Source: Ruegeria atlantica (lineage in GTDB: Bacteria > Pseudomonadota > Alphaproteobacteria > Rhodobacterales > Rhodobacteraceae). Taken from it: a stretch of DNA of 64,000 bases. Within the stretch, counting starts at the first letter, position 1; each line of letters begins with the position of its first letter. Location: NCBI RefSeq assembly GCF_013032005.1, contig NZ_WQBE01000001.1, forward strand, positions 186,001 to 250,000. Reading direction: 5' to 3'. A program made the translations under genes and the position numbers. Below are positions 57,796-64,000 of this stretch, in pieces. The notes under the pieces are model-generated. The model saw only the letters and a list, made by a program, of their open reading frames with translations, had not been told where the DNA came from and made no database searches.

Positions 57796-58815
57796 ATGAT
57801 GAAAAAGATGTTGAGCGGCGCGGCCGTCGCCGCCTTGGGTGTTGCATTCGTCTCAGAGGCTGCGGCAACCGAATGGAATGCCTCGGTTTGGGGCAAGCGG
57901 CGCGCCTTTACTGAACATGTCGAAAAGTTGTCCGAACTGGTGAGTGAAAAGACAGATGGAGAGTTCACCATCAACGTCAGTTATGGTGGCCTGTCAAAGC
58001 CCAAGGAAAATCTGGACGGCATTGAAATCGGTGCTTTTGAAATGGCTCAATTCTGCGCCGGGTATCACCGCGACAAGAACCGAGCGATCACCGTGCTTGA
58101 GCTGCCGTTTTTGGGTGTGAACAATCTTGACGAAGAAGTGGCTGTCAGCCACGCGGTCTACGATCACCCGGCAGTCAAGGATGAGATGGCGCAGTGGAAC
58201 GCGCGCATAATCATGACCTCACCAATGCCGCAGTACAACCTGGTCGGCACCGGTGATCCGCGCGACGAATTGGCGGATTTTGACGGGATGCGTGTACGTG
58301 CCACTGGTGGCCTGGGGCAGGCGTTCGAGGCTGTGGGCGGTGTGCCGACCTCTGTCCCAGCAACAGAAGCGTTCAACGCGATGGAATCGGGTGTTGTCGA
58401 CACGGTTGCCTTTGCCCAACACGCTCACCTGTCTTTCGGCACCATCAATGAAGCCGACTGGTGGACCGCTAACCTGAACCCCGGCACGGTCAACTGCCCG
58501 GTGGTGGTGAATATCGAAGCCTATGAAGCGCTGCCTGCGGAGCACAAGGAGGCGCTGAACAGTTCGATCGACGAGGCGATTGATCATTACCTTGCGAACT
58601 ACGGCGGGCTGCTTGAGCAGTGGGATAGCGTTTTGTCTGAGAAGGGCGTTGAAAAAGTTGAGATCGACGATGCCGTTCTTGAAGAATTCCGTGCTAAGGC
58701 AGCCGATCCGATCCGTGAACAGTGGATTGCGGATATGTCCGCACAGGGTCTGCCAGCGCAGGACCTCTATGATCTGGTTCAGGCGACGCTGAAACAGCAG
58801 CGTGGCGGCAACTGA
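57796..58815 (+). CDS. TRAP transporter substrate-binding protein DctP-type
   Basis: 339 residues with a signal peptide (MMKKMLSGAAVAALGVAFVSEAAATE). The mature part (FTEHVEKLSELVSEKTDGEFTINVSYGGLSKPKENLDGIEIGAFEMAQF) and the arginine in DGMRVRATGGLGQAFEAVGGVPTSVPATEAF (carboxylate-binding pattern) fit the DctP family. AAAGGGAG precedes the ATG at 57796. It captures an organic acid in the periplasm; the exact ligand is unknown, though the acetate genes next door make small acids plausible. Confidence 0.88.
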   Translation: MMKKMLSGAAVAALGVAFVSEAAATEWNASVWGKRRAFTEHVEKLSELVSEKTDGEFTINVSYGGLSKPKENLDGIEIGAFEMAQFCAGYHRDKNRAITVLELPFLGVNNLDEEVAVSHAVYDHPAVKDEMAQWNARIIMTSPMPQYNLVGTGDPRDELADFDGMRVRATGGLGQAFEAVGGVPTSVPATEAFNAMESGVVDTVAFAQHAHLSFGTINEADWWTANLNPGTVNCPVVVNIEAYEALPAEHKEALNSSIDEAIDHYLANYGGLLEQWDSVLSEKGVEKVEIDDAVLEEFRAKAADPIREQWIADMSAQGLPAQDLYDLVQATLKQQRGGN

Positions 58816-58878
58816 TTGCCCTATCCGGGTGCCTGACCGGGCACCCGGAAACCAATCATAAAACAGGGGAACACCGGA

Positions 58879-59508
58879 ATGGCAGGACAGGCCACGGTGC
58901 TTGAGGACGGCAGTCGGCTCAGTTGGCTGGATCGTCAGCTCTTGAGGTTAGAGCAGTTTTTGGCATTGATCAGCGGGCTTGCCGTCTTTGGCTTGATGGT
59001 GCTGGCAGTGGTTTCGGTCAGTGGCCGCAACGCGATTAACGCGCCTTTGCCCGGTTATGTGGACTGGATCGAACAGGCCATGCCGCTGATTGCCTTCCTT
59101 GGAATCTCATACGTGCAGCGCGAAGGCGGTCATATTCGTATGGATATCGTGATCGCGCGTCTGCACGGGCGGGCGCTGTGGCTGTTCGAACTGATCTCGG
59201 TAGTTTTGATCCTTGTGCTTATGCTGGCACTGGTCTGGGGCAGCTGGTCCCATTTCGACCGCTCTTTCGATTTTGGCGCACCGCTGTGGAGCCGTGACAG
59301 TTCAATTGACATCGGCATTCCGCTTTGGCCTGCCAAGCTGCTGGCGCCAGTGGCGTTTTCGGTCCTGTGCGCGCGGCTGGTGTTGCAGGTCTGGGGATAT
59401 GGGCGTGCTTTTGTGCTGGGACTCGAACATCCGGTGGCCGTGCCGTTGATCCAGGATGCGGCGGCGCAGGCCGCTGCCGAGGCCGAGCAATTCGAAGGGC
59501 AGGACTAA
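58879..59508 (+). CDS. TRAP transporter small permease (DctQ-type)
   Basis: 209 residues with four membrane helices (LALISGLAVFGLMVLAVVSVS, LPGYVDWIEQAMPLIAFLGIS, LWLFELISVVLILVLMLALVW, LLAPVAFSVLCARLVLQVWG) and a charged tail. Typical DctQ. It pairs with the large permease 3 bp downstream. Confidence 0.88.
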   Translation: MAGQATVLEDGSRLSWLDRQLLRLEQFLALISGLAVFGLMVLAVVSVSGRNAINAPLPGYVDWIEQAMPLIAFLGISYVQREGGHIRMDIVIARLHGRALWLFELISVVLILVLMLALVWGSWSHFDRSFDFGAPLWSRDSSIDIGIPLWPAKLLAPVAFSVLCARLVLQVWGYGRAFVLGLEHPVAVPLIQDAAAQAAAEAEQFEGQD

Positions 59509-59511
59509 CGC

Positions 59512-60915
59512 ATGGACACAATAGATATTGGTCTGTGGGTTACAGGTGGCCTGCTTGTATTGGTCGTCACAGGGATGCGGGTCGCCTTTGCCGCTGGGCT
59601 TGCCGGGTTGGTCGGGCTGGTCTGGATCTTCTGGGCCAAGTTCGGATATGACCCGGATCGGTTTGGCAAAGCATTGACGGTGGCTGTCAAAACAGCCGGG
59701 CAGGTGCCGCATTCCAAAGTCGCGGCGCATACGCTTAGCCTGATACCGACTTTTATCCTGATCGGATACTTGGCCTATTACGCGGGCCTGACCAAGGCCT
59801 TGTTCGAGGCGGCCAAACGCTGGGTGGCGTGGGTGCCGGGTGGGCTGGCAGTTTCAACCGTGTTCGCGACAGCCGGGTTTGCCGCCGTGTCGGGCGCGTC
59901 GGTCGCCACATCCGCGGTTTTCGCCCGCATCGCCATCCCCGAGATGCTGAAAGTCGGTTACAACAAGCAATTCGCTGCTGGAGTCGTTGCTGCCGGGGGT
60001 ACGCTGGCCTCGTTGATCCCGCCTTCGGCCATTCTTGTGATCTATGCCATCATCGTTGAACAGGACGTGGGTAAGCTGCTGTTGGCCGGGTTCATCCCGG
60101 GGGCGTTTTCGGCAGTTATCTATGGCCTGCTTATTGTGGGAATAGCGGTGATTTTCAAAACCGTTGGGCCTCCGGTCACGGGGTTTACATGGAAACAGCG
60201 CTTTGCGTCCTTGCCCGGTGCCTTGCCGATTGTGGCTGTGATCCTGATCATCATCTGCTTTGTCTATAACCCGTTCGGAGAAAAGGCCTGGGGCACGCCA
60301 ACCGAGGGTGGTGCCATCGGCGCCTTCATTGTCTTCTGTTTTGCCCTGTTCCACGGCATGCGCTGGACCGAGCTGAAATCCGCGTTGCTTGAAACCGCCA
60401 AACTGACCGCGATGATCTTTTCGATCATCTGGGGCGTGCTGATCTACGTGCGGTTCCTTGGTTTCGCCGACCTGCCGGGCGCGTTTTCGGACTGGATCAC
60501 CTCGCTTGAGATGTCGCCGATGCTTATCCTGATTTGCATCCTGCTGGCCTATGCGGTGTTGGGCATGTTCATGGATGCCATCGGAATGCTGCTGCTGACG
60601 CTACCGGTCGTGTACCCGGCCGTCATGGCTCTCAACGGTGGGGAAGCCGTCAGCGCCGCTGAAAGTGCCTTTGGCATGTCGGGGCCGATGTGTGCGATCT
60701 GGTTCGGTATTCTGGTTGTGAAAATGGCCGAATTCTGCCTGATCACGCCGCCGATTGGCCTGAACTGCTTTGTCGTCGCTGGCGTGCGCCCGGACCTGAG
60801 CGTTCAGGACGTCTTCAAAGGCGTGACACCGTTCTTCATCGCCGACGCGATTACCATCGCGTTGCTTGTGGCGTTCCCGGCCATCGTCCTCTACTTGCCG
60901 TCACTGGCCGGATAG
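59512..60915 (+). CDS. TRAP transporter large permease (DctM-type)
   Basis: 467 residues with ~12 membrane helices of the DctM family (for example FAAVSGASVATSAVFARIAIPEMLKVGYNKQFAAGVVAAGGTLASLIPPSAILVIYAIIVEQDVGKLLLAGFIPG). Na+-coupled transport across the inner membrane with DctP and DctQ. It starts 3 bp after dctQ and ends the operon. Confidence 0.9.
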   Translation: MDTIDIGLWVTGGLLVLVVTGMRVAFAAGLAGLVGLVWIFWAKFGYDPDRFGKALTVAVKTAGQVPHSKVAAHTLSLIPTFILIGYLAYYAGLTKALFEAAKRWVAWVPGGLAVSTVFATAGFAAVSGASVATSAVFARIAIPEMLKVGYNKQFAAGVVAAGGTLASLIPPSAILVIYAIIVEQDVGKLLLAGFIPGAFSAVIYGLLIVGIAVIFKTVGPPVTGFTWKQRFASLPGALPIVAVILIIICFVYNPFGEKAWGTPTEGGAIGAFIVFCFALFHGMRWTELKSALLETAKLTAMIFSIIWGVLIYVRFLGFADLPGAFSDWITSLEMSPMLILICILLAYAVLGMFMDAIGMLLLTLPVVYPAVMALNGGEAVSAAESAFGMSGPMCAIWFGILVVKMAEFCLITPPIGLNCFVVAGVRPDLSVQDVFKGVTPFFIADAITIALLVAFPAIVLYLPSLAG

Positions 60916-60943
60916 AAAAAGCCCCCGGTGATGAACCGGGGGC
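60915..60943 (-). terminator. Terminator downstream of ocd, minus strand
   Basis: GCCCCCGG and CCGGGGGC (60921-60928, 60936-60943) form a perfect stem with a 7-nt loop. On the minus strand it is followed by TTTTTC, so it terminates the ocd operon; on the plus strand it lacks a T-run. Confidence 0.85.
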
Positions 60944-60967
60944 GAGGTAATGCCATTTGCGGGTTCT

Positions 60968-62008
60968 TTAGCTTGCCCGCATCAGCATTCCAAATAGATC
61001 GCGCGGATCGTCAGGATCGGCCAACATGTCCAAAGGTTCAAAGAAATCAGTGTCCTCGATAGCGGACTTGATGTAGCGGAGGGCCGAGAAATCCTCGATC
61101 GCAAAGCCGACGCTGTCGAACAGAGTAATTTGACGATCATCGCTGCGCCCTTTGGCCTGGCCTGTCATGACCTGCCACATTTCTGTCACCGGATGGGTGT
61201 CGTCCAGTGCCTGAATCTCGCCTTCGATACGGGTCTGCTCGGGGTATTCCACGAAGATTTCCGACCGCAACAGGATATCACGATGCAATTCGGTTTTGCC
61301 GGGACAGTCTCCGCCGATGGCGTTGATATGAACGCCGGGGCCGACCATGTTGTCAGTCAGGATCGTGGCGTATTTCTTGTCGGCGGTGCAGGTCGTGATG
61401 ATGTGTGCGCCTTCGATGGCCTCTTCGGCGGTTTTGCAGGGCACTACTGTCAGACCTTTGCCTTGAAGGTTCGCGGCACATTTCTTGGTGGCATTCGGAT
61501 CGGTGTCATACAAACGAACCGTATCAATCCCGCACATGGCCTTGAAAGCCAGGCACTGGAACTCTGATTGCGCGCCGTTGCCGATCATGGCCATAACCGA
61601 CGAAGATTTTGGCGCCAGATAGCTGCCCACAAGGGCCGAGGTCGCCGCCGTACGCAGTGCCGTCAGCATCGTCATCTCGGTCAGCAGGGTGGGGTAACCG
61701 GTGTAGACATCAGCCAGCAGGCCAAAAGCGGTCACGGTCTGCAACCCTTCGGAGGTGTTCTTGGGGTGACCGTTCACGTATTTGAATCCGTAGGCCTCAC
61801 CATCCGATGTGGGCATCAATTCGATCACGCCATGCGGCGAGTGGGCCGGGATGCGTGGGGTTTTGTCGAAGCTCTCCCAACGCTTGAAATCGGCTTCGAT
61901 CTGGGCCGCGATTTGGGTGATCATCTTCTCAAGCCCGACGTGATGCACCAGACGCATCATGTTGTCGACGGATACAAAGGGCACAAGCGCCTTTTCAGAT
62001 GGTTGCAT
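60968..62008 (-). CDS. Ornithine cyclodeaminase
   Basis: 346 residues of the OCD/mu-crystallin family. The NAD motif is in SSVMAMIGNGAQSEFQCLAFKAMCGI (about residue 130), and the substrate segment EMTMLTALRTAATSALVGSYL precedes it. It converts ornithine to proline with release of ammonia. It is the last gene of the arginase operon, so arginine can be degraded to proline. TAGGAGACCCCA precedes the ATG. Confidence 0.92.
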   Translation of the reverse strand: MQPSEKALVPFVSVDNMMRLVHHVGLEKMITQIAAQIEADFKRWESFDKTPRIPAHSPHGVIELMPTSDGEAYGFKYVNGHPKNTSEGLQTVTAFGLLADVYTGYPTLLTEMTMLTALRTAATSALVGSYLAPKSSSVMAMIGNGAQSEFQCLAFKAMCGIDTVRLYDTDPNATKKCAANLQGKGLTVVPCKTAEEAIEGAHIITTCTADKKYATILTDNMVGPGVHINAIGGDCPGKTELHRDILLRSEIFVEYPEQTRIEGEIQALDDTHPVTEMWQVMTGQAKGRSDDRQITLFDSVGFAIEDFSALRYIKSAIEDTDFFEPLDMLADPDDPRDLFGMLMRAS

Positions 62009-62017
62009 TGGGGTCTC

Positions 62018-62938
62018 CTATCGACGGGACAGGTGGATGCCTGCAATCATGCAGCGCACGGATCCACCGGCAGTTTCAATTGTGGGAACCGACAGCGGCA
62101 GCGGCGTTGCGCTGGCTTCGATTTTTGCGAGTTGATCCGGGGTCAGGGCGGCAAGCGCGCGGCTCGACAGCGCCAAAACCAGGCCATCCCGACCGCTAAG
62201 TTCGATGGCGTTGCCCGCAAATTCGGCGATCTGTTCGTGGGTCAGGTCAATGACCGTGCGACCGGATTCTTCCAACCGGGCTTTTACGGTCGCGCGCCGT
62301 TCCGGATCGGTGATCATGTCCAGACAGATCAGCGCGTACTCGCTGCCGATGCCCATCAGAACATTGGTGTGATAGACATCTCGCCCTTCGGCATCATGTG
62401 CTTCGAACACAATAGGCTCATAATTGAAATGGGTGCAGAAACGCTCCAACAAAACGGGATCGGCACGGTTGGATTTGACTGTGTAAGCGACGCGGCCGAC
62501 GTGGTCCAGAACCATTGCTCCGGTGCCTTCCAGCGCCAGTTTGTCCTGCTCAAGCCCGGAATAGTCAATCACGTCCTGAACACGGTATTCCTGTTTCAGC
62601 ATCTCAATGACGTCCGCGCGGCGTTCCCGCCTGCGCGACGGTACAAACATCGGATAGATCGCCACATGCCCGCCGGGATGGGTCGAGAACCAGTTGTTCG
62701 GAAATACGCTGTCGGGTGTGTCGAGGTCCCCGTGATCGTCGAAGACATGAACCTTTACACCTGCATCGCGCAGCAATGCGACCGCCTGGTCATGTTCATC
62801 GCGCGCCTGAGCAGATGTGGCTTCGGCCGAGCGGTTGGCCAATGTCTGAAACGCATTGTCGTCGCGCGTCTCAGGGTTAGAAGCAAACGCATGGGGCCGG
62901 ATCATCACGACGGCAGGGGGAGCTTGCAGAGAGTGCAT
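62018..62938 (-). CDS. Amidinotransferase-like hydrolase CtlX (citrulline/dimethylarginine type)
   Basis: 306 residues of the pentein superfamily. DSVFPNNWFSTHPGGHVAIYPM and LEGTGAMVLDHVGRVAY carry the acid and substrate contacts, H near DVYHTNVLMGIGSEYALI and the catalytic cysteine in GSVRCMIAG near the C-terminus. CtlX is annotated as a citrulline-using hydrolase, usually beside arginase and ornithine cyclodeaminase. It releases ornithine-type products from citrulline or methylated arginine. Its start shares one base with the arginase stop. Confidence 0.85.
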   Translation of the reverse strand: MHSLQAPPAVVMIRPHAFASNPETRDDNAFQTLANRSAEATSAQARDEHDQAVALLRDAGVKVHVFDDHGDLDTPDSVFPNNWFSTHPGGHVAIYPMFVPSRRRERRADVIEMLKQEYRVQDVIDYSGLEQDKLALEGTGAMVLDHVGRVAYTVKSNRADPVLLERFCTHFNYEPIVFEAHDAEGRDVYHTNVLMGIGSEYALICLDMITDPERRATVKARLEESGRTVIDLTHEQIAEFAGNAIELSGRDGLVLALSSRALAALTPDQLAKIEASATPLPLSVPTIETAGGSVRCMIAGIHLSRR

Positions 62939-63858
62939 CAGAAGCTCCGTGTTGGGCGGTCAAAAATGCGGCGGCCCAACAATGAGGCGGCCAGATCGAC
63001 CATCAGTTTTGCGGTACGGCCGCGTTCGTCCAGAAACGGGTTCAGCTCGACCAGGTCCAAAGAGCAGACATGGCCGCTCTCGTGCAGCAGCTCCATCACC
63101 AGATGCGCCTCGCGTTCGGTCGCGCCGCCGGGGACGGTGGTGCCGACGGCAGGGGCGATCGAGGGATCAAGAAAGTCGACATCCAGCGAGACATGCAGGA
63201 TGCCATTCTCCGCCCGGACCCGATCAAGAAACGCGTTCAATGGGGCTTTGATTCCGTGTTCGTCAATGCTGCGCATATCGGCCAGCATGGCGTGATCTTC
63301 CTCAAGCCGTGCGCGCTCGGCAGGATCGACCGAGCGCAAGCCAATCATGCCCACGCGATCTGTTGGAACCGGGGCGGGTACGGTTGGGAAATTATCAAAA
63401 CCCGCCTGGCCGGTGAAATAGGCGACAGGAGTACCGTGCAGGTTGCCGCTGCCAGTGCTGTCGGGGGTGTGAAAGTCGCTATGGGCATCCAGCCAAAGCA
63501 CGAACAGAGGGCGTCCGATCTGCTGGGCATGGGCGGCCATCCCTGCAACGGTTCCCATCGACAGCGCGTGGTCGCCGCCCATAAAGATCGGCAGACCCTT
63601 GGGGGCAGTTTCCTGCGCCGCACGGCTTAGCGCGTTGGTCCAGCCGATAACCTCGGGCAGGGCGAACAGATGTGTGTCCTCAGCCACATCCGTGCTGTCC
63701 GGCTGGACATCGCCAATGTCTGAAACCTGATGACCCAGATTGGCCAAAGCCTGATCCAGACCGGCCACTCGATAGGCGTCAGGCCCCATTCGGCAGCCCT
63801 GACGACGCTTGCCAGCGTCCATCGGGGCGCCGACCAATATAACGTGTTTGTTGTCCAT
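62938..63858 (-). CDS. rocF: Arginase
   Basis: 306 residues of the ureohydrolase family. Metal-binding motifs are FMGGDHALSMG (about residue 93), WLDAHSDFHTP (about residue 125) and VSLDVDFLDPSIAPAVGTTVPGG (about residue 225). It hydrolyses arginine to ornithine and urea using Mn2+. First gene of the arginine degradation operon. The Lrp-family regulator is divergent. Confidence 0.94.
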   Translation of the reverse strand: MDNKHVILVGAPMDAGKRRQGCRMGPDAYRVAGLDQALANLGHQVSDIGDVQPDSTDVAEDTHLFALPEVIGWTNALSRAAQETAPKGLPIFMGGDHALSMGTVAGMAAHAQQIGRPLFVLWLDAHSDFHTPDSTGSGNLHGTPVAYFTGQAGFDNFPTVPAPVPTDRVGMIGLRSVDPAERARLEEDHAMLADMRSIDEHGIKAPLNAFLDRVRAENGILHVSLDVDFLDPSIAPAVGTTVPGGATEREAHLVMELLHESGHVCSLDLVELNPFLDERGRTAKLMVDLAASLLGRRIFDRPTRSF

Positions 63859-63884
63859 ATGTTTGTTTAGTTCCGCAGGGTGGG

Positions 63885-63901
63885 TTGCGAAAAGAGAGCA
63901 A
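63885..63901. promoter_or_regulatory. Possible Lrp site in the rocF-lrp divergent gap
   Basis: TTGC and GCAA are short inverted repeats with a 9-bp spacer in an AT-rich stretch between the arginase gene and the divergent Lrp gene. The arms are too short for a firm call. Confidence 0.3.
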
Positions 63902-63944
63902 AATGTTCAAAATGAAACCTCAATAAGCGAAATGAGAAATGACT

Positions 63945-64000
63945 ATGGACGATTTGGACAGTAGGTTGCTGAATGCGCTGCACCGGGACGCGCGGGCCTC
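63945..64000 (+). CDS. Lrp/AsnC-family regulator, N-terminal fragment (cut by window edge)
   Basis: The visible residues MDDLDSRLLNALHRDARA are the standard N-terminal helix of Lrp/AsnC regulators (compare D.. LL..L..DAR). An ATG two codons upstream (63939) is also in frame. Divergent from the arginase operon, so it probably activates arginine or ornithine catabolism. The rest lies beyond the window. Confidence 0.75.
   Translation, partial: MDDLDSRLLNALHRDARA

Noticed and set aside
61568-63295. 575-residue plus-strand open frame opposite ctlX and arginase
   Set aside because: Antisense of clear ornithine cyclodeaminase, CtlX and arginase genes; no coherent domain or ribosome-binding site.
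1-64000. CRISPR arrays, insertion sequences, attachment sites, rRNA genes
   Set aside because: No direct repeat arrays, transposase or integrase genes, or rRNA-like sequences were recognised on either strand.

Overview
The window is a chromosomal segment with about 60 tightly packed genes, many short operons and no insertion sequence, phage gene, CRISPR array, rRNA or tRNA. The gene set (CdnL/CarD, a 7Fe ferredoxin, an SUV3-type helicase, CobS/CobT, TRAP transporters, ActP with a DUF4212 partner, an HPPD with a divergent Lrp regulator, a CtlX/arginase/ornithine cyclodeaminase cluster, a Tat formate dehydrogenase) and the protein styles point to a marine alphaproteobacterium of the Rhodobacterales (Roseobacter group, Ruegeria/Phaeobacter-like). 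That placement is inference from gene content, not a database match.

Layout. 1-9.5 kb: housekeeping genes (truncated M3 peptidase, alpha/beta hydrolase with an SCP2 protein, TPR protein, SUV3-like helicase, S4 protein, ferredoxin, CarD), a K+ channel with a zinc ribbon, and divergent cobS/cobT. 9.5-19 kb: KefB-type antiporter with an Lrp regulator divergent from hppD, a PilP/GspC-like membrane protein, a SIMPL protein, a GNAT, metY and a GT8-like protein. 19.3-30.7 kb: a reductive pyrimidine catabolism locus (preT, a methyltransferase, preA, a RutR-type regulator, pydC, pydB) plus a four-gene ABC importer. A textbook RutR palindrome lies upstream of pydC and a weaker one upstream of preT.

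30.8-48 kb: the most interesting region, a tungstate/molybdate and formate dehydrogenase island. tupBCA faces an 11-gene operon running from DUF3305 and DUF3306 through a TorD chaperone, a Tat leader protein, fdhA, fdhB, an ABM-like protein and cytochrome b fdhI to a WD40-cytochrome c, a 41-aa membrane peptide and an HTH-PBP regulator. Divergent to it is a large multi-cluster Fe-S protein with HdrA- and MvhD-like parts. It is followed by a shortened TupA-like domain fused to cytochrome c, an Mrp ATPase, a DUF4444/BPL-like protein and a DUF6505-like protein. I read this as a formate dehydrogenase together with metal supply, cofactor maturation, dedicated electron acceptors and its own regulator.

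48-64 kb: flavin reductase, a membrane-anchored HAMP/PAS/DnaQ exonuclease, a DUF294 protein, the DUF4212/ActP acetate symporter, adk, acsA, a TRAP transporter, and an arginine-to-proline degradation operon with a divergent Lrp regulator cut by the window end. Acetate uptake (ActP), a candidate regulatory module (DUF294/exonuclease) and acetate activation (AcsA) lie together.
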